Under the pieces are notes generated by a model. The model was given only the letters and a program-made list of their open reading frames with translations. It was not told where the DNA came from and made no database searches. A program made the translations under genes and the position numbers. Below, piece after piece: positions 23,782 through 35,386 of a stretch of DNA of 64,000 nt. Source of the stretch: Biscogniauxia marginata (lineage: Eukaryota > Ascomycota > Sordariomycetes > Xylariales > Xylariaceae); assembly GCA_022695795.1 (NCBI GenBank), contig MU404057.1, forward strand, positions 62,001 to 126,000, read 5' to 3'. Position 1 is the stretch's first letter; each line of letters begins with the position of its first letter.

Positions 23782-26651
23782 AGAATCTAGACTAGATCGT
23801 CGGGGAAAACTGGGCAGTTTGCGAATTGTATAAAAAAAACTGATGAGGACATGACCGGAAGGAAACCAGTCACGAGGCAAGACGATACGAATGTTATGTG
23901 TTGTAATATGGCGAGGCATGAATGAGGTCTACCGTATAGTCTAGCGTGATCTAGCCCTGCTGATACAGTCTTGACTCCCCTCTCACGCGCACGGCAGTCT
24001 ACTAGTTCATTGGTCCAATGTATGACTTGGATCAATTGACTAGTCTCCTCAAGTGCGACGGGGAGAAGGGCAATCCGTCACCTAGGCTGCTCGATGCATG
24101 TTTATTGTCGTCTAGAGCAAACCGCCTGGGTGGATAGTCATCACGACTATCAGCAGGACTAGTCGTCACATCCTCATCCACGCCGGGCGGCGAGGGCATT
24201 CGCAGGGGTACTTATTCTTTTGAATTATAAACATATCTACTATTTTTGCTCATTCTAGTTCATCAAGGGCCGCGCCGAATAGATTTCTTGTACTATATTG
24301 TTGTTGCATGTACCTAATAAGCCTTCTTTTTTTTATCGATCATTGCTGGTAATTGCTGTAGCTATGACTGGATATTTGAGCTACTTGCCTCGGGTTGAAA
24401 ATATGACCAAATTGTTATTGTTGTCGCTATGAGTATAATTGCGGTATTGGATATTTGGCCCCCAAACCTGATTTACTTACGCACCACCACATACTATCGC
24501 AACTCCAATCATGGACATAGTGATAGCCCATCTACCTCCTTGCGATCTCTAAGGCTCCTACCTGAAATTCAATCGCACAGACTGTGCTCGTATCTACGTG
24601 GTGATCTATACGTCGCGGTGCAAGTGCTGTTGGTTCCAACATCACTGAGCTGAAACAATACCCCTAGCGGCACATGCCCCCCCTTTTTTTTTTCTTCTCC
24701 GTCGTCAGCCCAGTGACGAAATTCCTATGAAACCAAAACCACTTCTGCATACAGAACAGGGTAGGACAGTCGCAGCAGTGCATTTGTTCCAAGATCAAGA
24801 TCGCATTCAGATCCTCGGCTGGGCTAATAAGTCAGGGTTGGGCAGGATCTAGGGTTAGTTTAATTGGGCTGTTATAGTTCAAGAGTGGGGGGGAGGAGGG
24901 AGGGGCAGGATATACGTTGATATACGTACATACATGTTTTGAACCATCCCCTCGGGTCATGATAACTATGTAGGTAGGTAAGTTTTGCTCCAGATGGACA
25001 TAAGGTAGCATGCAGAAGGGGGGGAAATACGAGCAACCATACTTGATAGGCAAGTTATATATCTATGTAATGTGTGTAGCTTACCCGTCACTCTGTTTCA
25101 TATCCATTGATACGATTACCTACCCCTTTCGCACGCATTCCACCAAACCCCAGCCGAGCCGGGCCGCAACGTGGAGGAAGGCCCCGGGGCGGGGGAGGGG
25201 GAGTGCGAATCGTGATCGGCCCGATTCCCTCCCCCCCGGGAACTTACAACTACTATACTATGTATGTATGTATGTATGTATGTACCGACTTGAAATAAGC
25301 CGAATGGACAACCCGGCCTTGACACGTCAGATACGGGCCGAAGAACACTCGTTCGGATGAAATTTTTTTACATAAATAAAACAACTCACTAACTCACGTG
25401 TTTGGGAGGCCGGGGGGGGAAGGCGGGGGTTCACCCATGAGTTTGTTTCTTTTCGTTTTCCGTTCAAATTCAGGGGTAGGTTGTTGTTTAGTAACCCAAA
25501 GTAAGGAGAAAGGACTACCTTTTTTTTTTTTTTCCTTAGATCCTTCTGCACACAATACCTACCTACTTACATACATAAAGCCCTTACTTACCTAGCTCGA
25601 GCTCGAGCTCGTTTGTGATAATGCACCTACCTACCTACGGTCTACAAGCCAGTGCATGCCGTTTTACTTTCCCATTCCCATCCCTACCTAGGTACCTACC
25701 TACCTACCTACCTACCTCACTTAGTCCCCAAAATCCGTAGAACAAAACAGCCCCCTTATTCTCCTTCTCCAATCTGTGTAACCCAACAACTCCCCCCTCC
25801 CCCCTCCCGCCTGCCCCATCTGACCCAAAGTAGGGGCCGAGGAGGTACCTAGGTAGGTAAAGCAAGCAACGCGTATGTAGGTCTATTCGCTTCTATCGCT
25901 TCTCACCGTGAACCGGACTAACCGAGAAAGAGAAACAGGGGAAAAGAGGGGGGGGGGGGGCGGACGCAATAAAGTCTCATGAGAGCATCATACGAAAACA
26001 TCCATTTAGGCTACGGTATGGGCATAGGTATAGGTATGGGTATACCTACCTAAGGGATATGCGATCACCGACTTGATCTACGAATGCATAGAACTATATG
26101 TGGACGGGCTCGAAACAAGCTCCTTTTCAACCCTCGTACCTCCCCTCTCCTCCCCCCCTTTTTTTTCTGGGCCAAGTCACCCCAAGTACCGGGCACGATA
26201 CCGATCATCCCAAATCAGGAGAATCCAAGGGAAGGTCTAAGTCGCCGCGCGCGCTTATCGCTTAGGGAGTACATGTAGTATGTTGTCCAGGGGGGAGGGA
26301 CTGTACAATCCCTGGAAAAGTATTCGGTATTTAGCCCTGATTTCACTGTGCCGTCTGTCTGGCGACGGGCACTCATACTATGGACCTCGCTTGTTGCGCC
26401 GGTGATCCGGATGCTCTATGCGGCTATCCTATCATACCGCAGGTGTATCTATTCGCGAGAAGTGAGCGTGTGAGCCCGGGTTGCTTACAACCGCCGTGGG
26501 AGAAAAAAAAATCAAAAGATTCTGCGCCTAAGACTGTGTCCGCCTATTCAGAGTACACGGATATCTCGTCAGATAAACTCAGGATAGCCGGCAAAAAAAT
26601 CAATCCAGTCCCTCTCCACACCCCCTTCCCCCCTTTTCCCAGGAACTCGGC
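23782..26651. other. 2.9-kb intergenic region, repeat-rich
   Basis: No gene supported. Contains TACCTA/TAGGTA clusters (25553-25575, 25620-25640, 25682-25714, 26026-26052), a (GTAT) tract (25261-25284), a GAGCTC tandem at about 25594-25611, a G-run at 25949-25960, and C-run/T-run junctions (24677-24693, 26152-26166). The facing 3' ends of the DUF3455-type gene and the deubiquitinase gene lie at its two edges. Confidence 0.55.
25261..25284. repeat. (TGTA)n microsatellite
   Basis: Six tandem TGTA units read directly from the sequence. Intergenic. Confidence 0.9.
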
Positions 26652-27735
26652 TCACCCTTCCATCTCGACGTCTTCCCCGCCCCCTTTCTTCCGCTGCCCC
26701 ACCCGCTGCCTCGTCTTCGCCCTGGCGTCCTCGATCCACCTGTCGTACGCGCCGTCGCCCTCCTGCAGCTTCGCCTCCACGACCCCCCGGAGCACGGCGC
26801 CCGCGAAGCCGACGAAGTTGTGCCGCCGCAGCGCGTTCTCGAACTGCCAGTCGCGGCGCTTCTGCTCCTCGCGGGCCAGCAGCTCGGCGTCGCCGAGCTC
26901 GCGCGCCCGCACCCGCAGGTCGCGCACCATGGCCATGAGGTTGAACCGTATCTCGGACAGGTCGTAGCGGGCGACGCGCCGCCGCAGCACCTCCATGACC
27001 CTGGCCGGGAAGTCCTCGCCGCCGCACGCGCCGTGGCTGATGGGCGCCGGCTGCAGGCCGTCGAGCTCCCACAGCGTCCCGCCGACGGGCGTGTACGCGA
27101 TGAAGTGGAACGCGTCCTCGGCCTCGCCGCCCGTGCGCTGCGTCTCGTCGGCGAACGGGCTGCTCTTGGCGAAGCTGTTGTGCACGTCGCGGATCAGCTC
27201 GCTGTTGCTGAGCGCCTCGCCCCGGAACTCGGGCGGCAGCACCATGGTGAACTCGCGGAACTCGCGCAGCGGCTGGCCGATGTCGACCTCGCCGTCCTTG
27301 TTCATGAGCACCGAGAGCAGCGCCTGCGTGCCGCAGGCGTTCTGTATCGTCTGCGCCGCGAAGAAGAGCCGCTCGGCGGCATCGTGGTCGAAGGTGCCGT
27401 CGAGCGGCTTGTCGGTCGAGGTATACGGCGTGTCGGTCGGGTATTTGAAGAGGAAGATGACGCCGTAGACGGGATGCAACGTCGCGAGGGCGTCGGGTTC
27501 TAGCGTGAGCAGCTCCTCGAACTGAACATTCTGGACGCCGAGGTTGTTGAGCAGGAACGTAAAGACACCCTGATAGAGAATGTCAGCCAGCGCGGCTCAT
27601 TGGCTCTGAGCAAATCTCGGAACGAGGATCTCGCATACGGCATCGGACTCAACTATATTCGGGCAATGATCAGCATACGACACAGGCGCTGTTGGAACAC
27701 GAGGCCACTCAACTGGTATTCCATCCACCACTCAT
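26652..27735 (-). CDS. Ubiquitin C-terminal hydrolase, UCHL5/UCH37 type
   Basis: Complement of 26652-27569, 27639-27652 and 27714-27735; 317 residues (human UCHL5 329). Family knowledge: this cysteine deubiquitinase is held at the proteasome lid (via Rpn13) or chromatin complexes and trims ubiquitin chains. Seen: N-terminus MSGGWNTIESDAGVFTFLL matching the family, assembled only by including a 14-nt micro-exon between two introns; catalytic Gln-85/Cys-91 (QTIQNACGTQALLS), His-167 (DAFHFIAYTPV) and Asp-182 (LWELDGLQ); a C-terminal helical ULD-like part with NFVGF; and a Lys/Arg-rich end. All catalytic residues are present, so it should be active. The coding exon is extremely GC-rich and uses G/C-ending codons, unlike the AT-rich flanks. 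Confidence 0.93.
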
Positions 27736-28407
27736 CTTTATTATGGATTTGGTAGCTGGTAAGACGTTCTCGTATGGCCTGGACCTAAGAAGTTGCCGTC
27801 GTTGAAGGTGCCCGATGTTCGGCCTATTCGTCTAAAAGAGGTGGTGCCAGTGATGTCAGGGTCTGAGCAAACCTCCAGATTGTAAAAAATAACTTAGCTT
27901 AGGAGGTACCTACCTCCTAAGGTACCCACTCGAGCTGCTGTCCTCTAGAGTTTAGATAAGATAAGATAAGAAAACTACCTTACCTAACCTCACCTGGTAG
28001 TGGGCTGGCTGTCCTAAAATGACGGTAGTTTGACTACACACATTGTCACTCATCCATCGCCATAGACAAACAAATACCACTAGAGACTCAGTCATGGCGT
28101 TACATTTCACCTATGAAGATGACATTGCTGAAAGGCTATATACATCCTCTCTCTGCTATGGGAAGCTAATCTCTAACCGCGATATTCTTCTTGATATCCC
28201 GTAAAGTCAGAAAAGCGAGCATCCCTTTGTCTTCCAAGCATTGTCCATCAAGTTACTCATTTTTGCCATCCACACCGATATAATCTATGTGGTCGACAGC
28301 AATTCCATCTGAGAGCAAATATTCCCACATATCCCTTGTCAGTATAGACCACCCATTTAACATTTTAGTAACTCCCCTCTCCGCTCTCTTGTCACAGAGT
28401 GACTAGT
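27736..28407. other. Intergenic: deubiquitinase promoter and permease 3' flank
   Basis: 672 bp. Contains GTACC/TACCTCC clusters (27899-27925) and a (AGATA) tandem near 27954-27968. No gene seen. Confidence 0.5.
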
Positions 28408-30769
28408 TCATTCAAGGGAAGGTAAATTAAGTTCCGTCTGGGGAGATCCGCGATGGTTCGATGGCGCTCGCATGCCCTTGTCTTCTGCTGATGCGCTGCG
28501 TGAGCGATTGTTGATTATACTGTCGCAATCGCCCAATTCCAAGCCTTCCTTTTGAGTAACATCTGCGTCAGTTTCCCCTAAAATCTTTTTGCGAACAAAC
28601 CTCATCCATAGCGGGATATCCTTCTTGCCCATCCCCCAATTATATACCTCCTTCTCGTGCCAGTTTGATGGGGTGGTGCGGCCGTTGGAACACTTCACGA
28701 TAATCCAGATCATCGTGTTGAGAACGATATAAACCATCATGCCCCTATTATACTATTTAGTTCATGTTCCCTTCCTAGTGAAAGGGTTAGGAACTTACGC
28801 AATGAGACCATAGGCAACACTGTAACTAAATGGCATAAAGGCAAGTGTTACAAATGAAGGAACTGCATCGCCAATATATTGCCAATTAATGTTGGTGACT
28901 TGACGAATCATGAGACATCCGACCTTGGAAGCGGTGTTAATGTCGTCTCGTTGACTTGATTCGGAGGGCTTACCAGAATAAGAGTTGCTCCTGTGGCCCA
29001 GGGCGGAACTGATGCGAGGATCGGGGCAAAGAACAAGCTGATCAAGAAACAGAACCCAGTAGACATCGCAGTCAAGCCTGTTCGGCCACCTTCTGCAATA
29101 CCTGCACCGCTTTCAATAAAAGCAGTCACTGGCGAGCATCCGAAGAGTGAACCAATCGAAATGCAAACTGCATCAGTGCAATAGGCAACAGTCGAACGAG
29201 GGAAGTCGCCATCATCTTCCACGACGCCGCAGAACTTGGCCATCGAGTATAGAGTAGCCGTACAATCAATGATGTCGACGTAGAGGAAAGTCACAAGGGC
29301 GAGTGCAAATTCAGCAGCACTTGTGCCCCCAAGATCCCATTGCTGTACTGCCAAGATGGTTTTGATCGGATGAAATGCGACGACTTGTTTAAAGAATTCG
29401 TATCGGGCGTCTCCGGCTTCTGTGTAGGGGAAATACGTAAAAGAAGTGTTTCGGCTGCTAGATGTCAGTCAAAATTCCTTTTACTCTGACGAAGTTCAAC
29501 TTACGGCCAGGAGATAACAGAAACAAGCGCGATCCCAATGACGATGGCACTTTTGACCTTGAACGCCATCAAGAAGGCCACAAAGATCCCGCCGAGGAAA
29601 ATACCAATCCACATCTATTATGGACTGTGAGCTTCCGAGCCAATCTAAGTCAAGATGGGCAACATACTGCTGGGTTTGACATGATATGGCCCTTGCATTC
29701 TCCCATGTCATTGAGGTCCTCTGGGCGGCATCCACCGATAGCCAAAGGCGTAGAAAACCCACCAGTTATGGCTCCAATCCCGGCGGAATAAGACAGGCCA
29801 ATCTCGGTAAGGAACAGGCCGATTCCGACACCACAAGCCGTCTTGATGGTGGCTGGTATCATACGAACCAACCATTGTCGCATACCAGTAAGAGCCAAGA
29901 ACATGAAAATGAAGCCTTCAACGAATATAGCAGTCAAGGCAATCCGATAAGGGACAGAGCCCGTACCATGCCAGCCGACGACCTGGTAGGTGAAATACGC
30001 GTTGAGGCCCATACCCGGTCTGAAGTCACGTCAGAAATACACGATCAGGAAATGCCAATTAGCCAAGTATGGCTTACCCAAGGGCAACGGGCAAGTTGGT
30101 AAGGAAACCGAACGCGATGCTAGAGAGGCCTGCGAGAGCTGCAGTGGCAGTGATCAGATCTCGCTTCAGATCTGTCCCAATGGCGTCAGTTTGTATAATC
30201 CAAGTATCCCTTTTTTTATAGGGAGGAGGGATTATAGGGTATACCTGTTTGACACATCATGTAGCCCTTATCATCAGGGCATCCTGGTTGACTTCCTTTA
30301 GGGCATTCACATGTGCCTCCAGAATCTGCGAGAACAGCAGACTAGTTTTGGTGTTAGAAAACGGTGGTATGATTGGCGTGAATATATTGCTTACATTTAC
30401 GGCGATGATATAGGCCATTGTGGCGAAGGTGGTCAGGCCGGCTCGAATCTCGCGAAAGAAAGTAGCTCCATTGATAGTTTTCGGCTGGCAGTCATTAGCA
30501 TTACTGACACTGTCGACCATGAAGATATTGCCCCTGGTAGTGCGAAACACGCGCCAACAGCGAGGTATAAGCATACGACTTTGACATCAAGGAGTGATGA
30601 AAAATATACTTGCGAAGTGTATATGAGGAGGCATCTAACTTACGTGACCAGAACCATCAAGGCGGAAAACGCGACCGAAAGTCGACTGATTGATCCTGTC
30701 GTCCACAGCCGCGAGCTTTCCCGTAACCTTCCCAGAGACCTTCTTGAGAAGGGCGCATGGGCTATGCAT
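28408..30769 (-). CDS. azgA: AzgA-type purine (hypoxanthine/adenine/guanine) transporter
   Basis: Nine coding exons, complement of 28408-28744, 28799-28923, 28974-29457, 29505-29614, 29668-30019, 30078-30171, 30245-30341, 30395-30484, 30644-30769; 604 residues (Aspergillus AzgA about 580). Family knowledge: AzgA proteins are plasma-membrane H+ symporters for hypoxanthine, adenine and guanine. Seen: FREIRAGLTTFATMAYIIAVN; DSGGTCECPKG; PGMGLNAYFTYQVVGWHG; GAITGGFSTPLAIGG; a signature FGCSPVTAFIESGAGIAEGG; and about 12-14 hydrophobic segments. Exon 3 must begin at the CTAG acceptor (TCT GCT GTT CTC); the stronger CGCAG 17 nt downstream breaks the frame. Start MHSPCALLKK at 30769 opens the usual cytosolic N-terminus. 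The C-terminal tail is Ser/Glu-rich and polar. GATA words (AGATAG) around 31650 would fit nitrogen (AreA) control, but this is inference. Confidence 0.94.
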
Positions 30770-31340
30770 CTCGAATCAAGCTTGCGACTCGAAGTCGCGT
30801 CGTTGGAGGCGGGCGATACAGTATTCGGGCAGGCTCAGAACCAAAAATATACTGAAAGGTATGACAGTGTTGCTTATACAATAGGTAGGCCCTCCACGGC
30901 GATTGTGAAAAGGATCGATCCTAACGAGATATTGTTGTCGAGGATACAGACTGAGAGGTCTGACGTCGCCGGCATGAAGATTGCTGAAGACGAATCGAAC
31001 CTACATGCGACGAGGGTGGGACTGTCGAAAAACCGGTGATGCAGGTGGAGGATGACGCGAAGGACAAGATCGAAATTAAAGGTTGTACCAAACGTTATCT
31101 ATCGATCTCGGACTGTGGCCTGCGTGCGCCTGTCAATTGAGAAGTGGAAGGGTGTCTCCGGCGTGTTTGAGATACGCGAGGGACAGAAAGGGTAGGAAGG
31201 AGAAAAGGGGGGGCGTGAGAGGGGAGCGGGAGCAGGCCCAGCAAAGGGAAAAGAAAAGAAGATGAAAAAAAAAATTGGAAAAAAAAACAACAAGGAGGAA
31301 GGAGTGTACCTCACAAAATCCAATATGGCAGGAGGCACAA
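30770..31340 (-). promoter_or_regulatory. Promoter and CT-rich leader of the purine transporter
   Basis: The plus strand from about 31160 to 31310 is almost purely purine (A/G), so the minus strand carries a long pyrimidine tract about 400-540 bp upstream of the start codon, as in many filamentous-fungal promoters. No TATA box stands out. Confidence 0.45.
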
Positions 31341-34300
31341 TACAAACAATGCTAAGAAAGCATTGACATTACTTAGTAAGGTACCTTTTAGTGTCGTGTT
31401 GATGCTAACCCAGGAATTCTTCTTATCGTGACCAAAGACTCCACCACCCACATACAAAGGTGGGTATGATTCTGAGGAAGTTTTAAGATCACAAATTCGC
31501 AAATTCCTCTTGGGGAGCTTGACAGATACCGTCTTGGCCCCTGTTATCCCGGTAGAGTGTTTACGGTTGCTGGCGAGTCCCCGTCAGCTGCAAAACGCCA
31601 ATGGACACCTTCAGGGGGCGGGCGAAAAGGGGATAGGAAGACAGATGGATGGATAGACAGATAGATCACAAGTTCGTCAAACTCACCTCGTCCAGAGATT
31701 TATGCAGTGCTGTCCTGTCCTGCCAGACGTTGCCGCAAACGGTGATTGTAACCAGGGAAAGAAACAATGTTGGGTGACGAAGCAACTCGCGTTGCCTAGG
31801 AACAAGAGTGCTCCCTTTTTTTGGTCCGATATTTGATACTGGCACTAGGGTGGGATCCTGACAATATCGAACGAGTGGTCATGTGTAAGGAGCGTTGTGA
31901 TATGTAGTGAGAAGAGCTGCGAAGTCGGGCGTACCTGGGGCCTTCAGTTAGTCACACTGCTCACTCGACTCTTAGGTATAGTACCAGTGTGGTAGCCTGT
32001 CAAGTCATGGAGTTGTCTATTCGTCGAAGATGGGGGGCCTGCTACCTTGGGTATAAGTAGAAGACGCCCGCAACTGCCAAGATCGTCTCGTCAGGGGCTA
32101 GGAGTATCCCAGCTGCAGGTATGCATATTGGCATGTTGACTACCGATTCCTTATTACAAAGGTTATTTGCTTAGCCTCCAGCCTGGCTGCCAACATCTGC
32201 ATATGCACGCAGGTATCAAGCCTACATAGGCGGGCATGTTGTGCATCTTCCACCGCCTCGGCGCACTCATGACAAGATCTGCCATATGGACCTGGAGCTT
32301 CTCCGTCCTTTGACTACCCGTAGTTACTTGAAGTCCTCGGGGGCTTTCAAGTACATCCTGGGCGGGTGGTGGCAAACCCGAAGCGGACGCAAACATGCAG
32401 CTTCCCCGTAGAGGTCTATTCATTTGTCTCACGTTATCCAGTGCCATGAAGCCCAGAAGCCGATGCAGGCTCCACCACAAGATGAACGAAGACTAGACAG
32501 TGGACGAGCGCATGAGACATACGGGAAAATTTGCCAATTACCGAAATCCCCCTCACACAAGCCATTCTACAACTGAAGCACCGAGTGGAGACCATATGGA
32601 ACCCCATTCTATCATATATTTCTCGTGTAAGTCGAGTTGTGTATGTTGCATGTTGTGCACATATCAGACTGAAGATCTCTCCAATATCGGTCGAGGCTTC
32701 TGTTAAAAAGTTTTACTTGGCCCTCAATGGCGAATCGGATCAATATCCAACTGGTGTAAGTACATTATGGGAATAACCTGCGGTTGAAATAACAATGAAG
32801 ACAGGATCAAAGAACGAAAAAATCACAAAAAGATAGAGGGTTTGTTGGACCATTACGTAGAGTAGTGCCTATTCAAGTTTGGCTATATCATGGAGTATTA
32901 TGGGAAAACTAATAACCTGGAGCATCTCGCCGTTATGTATATCCAAGTAATAAACTTTGTAGGTGCCACCGGCTCCTCACAAGGATAAATAAATATGCTG
33001 CCGCGTAGTCTCATATAGGTGCCCATGCCTTCATAGTCTAATGTTGATCATCAACATTAATCTCTGTATGCAGTCAGTTCTTACCGCACTCCATCACACG
33101 TGCATCTTTAGGAACGGGAACCTACAGACGACAAAAGCGACAGTTCAATATGAGCTGTAATAATAGAACGGATATTCAGTCAGATGATAGGATCGAACAT
33201 ATTATAGTTAGTGCAATCTGAAATATAGGGGATAGGCTCACCACCCGGAAGGGGTTTCAATACACTGACTAAGAATACGAGATCACTAGGTTTAGGTATG
33301 AGGATGTTTCCAAGCAACCACACTAGTAATAGATATGTTAAGCCATAACTTTTATGCCTAGTCCAATATTCTAGCAGCAGATCGACTTAGAGCAACCTCC
33401 TTTTGATCAGGTGATACGTACCAGAACACTCATTATTATTTTTAGTGTACCCAGCAGCAACCCATTTCCCATGGGAAACTTGCAAGATCCCTTTTTGAAG
33501 ACAGCCACGCGCTAAACCAACCAGTCCCGAAGGAGAAAAGCTACGTGCGGCCGTCATAGGTCGAGGAGCCATTACTATTAGAAGGGCGATGCACAATTAG
33601 CAGAAATACAGTGATGTAGAGGCTGTCGGGATCGCTGACCACTACTTCTCTCCACGCCATCGGAATTTTCCATCGTGGGCAATCACTAGTTCCCGGGTGC
33701 ACGAGTATGGTTGATTGCGCTGCAGGGATCACTGTCTCGGAAAACGTGAATGGTGAGGTAGGTGTTGGACTCGTGGTAGTATGGCTTCTAGGGCCACTCC
33801 GACTTGTTCAAGTACAGAAACCATCTGATCGTGGTCCTGGCGGTTGAAGGCCCGTAAGGCAAACTGCAGTGGCTGAAGCAAACATGAAGAGATACTTAGC
33901 GCAATAACTATGGACCTATAAATTCTTTTCTCTCAGAGATAGAGACTTTCGTGGAGGTGATCCACTGAGTGGTGGTTTGGCAGGGCGGACTGACGAGGAT
34001 AACGGGGAGAGCCCAGGAATGTCTCACGCCAATATATTCACGGTAGATCCATTGCCATGTGTGCGGAACTATGGTCGTGCGAGAAGGCTTCGACGGAGCG
34101 ACCAGCAGGATTAATTAGATACGACCTGAATGGTTGAAGATTATTAGACTTCGTTGCGACCAGGGGGTTGGGTCCTGACTTGACGGATTGCGGGTAAGAT
34201 AATTGATGTAGCCTTTGAAGTGACCTAGGTAGATAATATCTATCAGATCAATAATCCTAGGAGCGTTGCGTCAGAGGTGATTTAGGTAAAGCCAGATGTG

Positions 34301-35386
34301 ATGTAAGAATAAGTCATTGGACAGTATGTGGCTCTCTCTCTAAGGCATCAAGAGTCTTCCCAGCCGGCGAAGCTAGGTAGATAAGATGAGAATGCCTTTT
34401 TATTTCTTCTTCTTACTCTTCTCCCAGACTCTTTGATAAAGCTGTGTTGTTTATTGATCGAGTCCCTGCTACCTTTACTCCCCGCAGTTGTCCTACCCAC
34501 CTCTGTATGTAGAAAATGCCCGGCCTTGAAAGGGGTATTAGTCGAAGAAGCATTGTGCGCTCGTACTAAGAGAATAGGTGGTGTAAGTTAGGTAGGTAGG
34601 CAAGCAGGTACCTAGCTCTACCTACCTAAGCAATCAATAAGGAAGGAAGATATCTAATGTGACAAAGCTCGACGTGGATTAGGTAAGCGGTTACCTGAAG
34701 GTGCGGTTTGCGCTCCCCAGAGGAAGAATAGGGGGCCAACAGCGGGCAGGTGCGTACCTTATTTATCCTATTAGTCGGGTTGGTCCAGCTTCGCATTTGT
34801 CTCACCTAGCGAGCCTCGAACTCTAGTTCTTGTCTCGTCGTCGCATCTTTTTAGTTATCTTCAAGCTCAAACATCACTTTACTTTTCACCTATTGAGGTA
34901 CCATTAACTAACTTCGCGTTGTCATTCGATTTCTGAAAGTCGTCTCCAATCTCGATCCTATCTACTCTGTACTTCATGTAGGTAGCTTTTGCCCATACGG
35001 CATCCGTCACATCTCGTCTCGTGACACTTTGTTCAAAATCTTTTTTGATTCCCACTTCAAACGGCGCACCCGAATAAGAGTAGACAGCGCAACAACATTT
35101 CTCCCAATCTGCATCTCCCTACCTCTTCCTTTGCATGTTTCATCCAACGGTACTCGCCTGCTGGCGACGTCGCATCTATCACCAGAACTTGGCATTTTGC
35201 CGCATATAAGGTCACAAGTCCTACACCAAAGTACGGCATAAGGGGTGCATCCCATCCCTTGAGCTTTGACTGCTGATAGCAGTCAACTCGCCATTTTGAT
35301 GACAGACGTCCACCGCATCAGTTTATTGTTGTCAAATATTCACTCACAAAGAAACACTGCCTATCTGCCGCCATTACGCTGTCGAC
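31341..35386. other. 4-kb region with no supported gene
   Basis: Short broken frames only. Notable contents: a TATAAGTAG-like word at 32051-32059 with no gene behind it, a 10-bp-arm palindrome at 33039-33059, TAGGTA clusters (34588-34625), and a CT-rich stretch at 34395-34430. The final few hundred bases are the promoter of the methyltransferase-like gene. A decayed gene on the minus strand at 33387-33800 is possible but cannot be shown. Confidence 0.45.
33039..33059. repeat. Near-perfect palindrome, 10-bp arms
   Basis: TAATGTTGAT, one base, then ATCAACATTA; the arms are exact reverse complements. Lies in gene-poor DNA. Confidence 0.9.

Noticed and set aside
29462..30102. Plus-strand frames within the AzgA locus
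   Set aside because: Overlap AzgA exons in antisense; explained fully by the transporter.
30311..31039. 242-codon plus-strand frame
   Set aside because: Antisense to AzgA exons 1-3, whose splice sites and homology are clear; no recognisable protein features.
33387..33800. Minus-strand gene made of two short frames
   Set aside because: The two frames do not join through consensus splice sites into anything recognisable.
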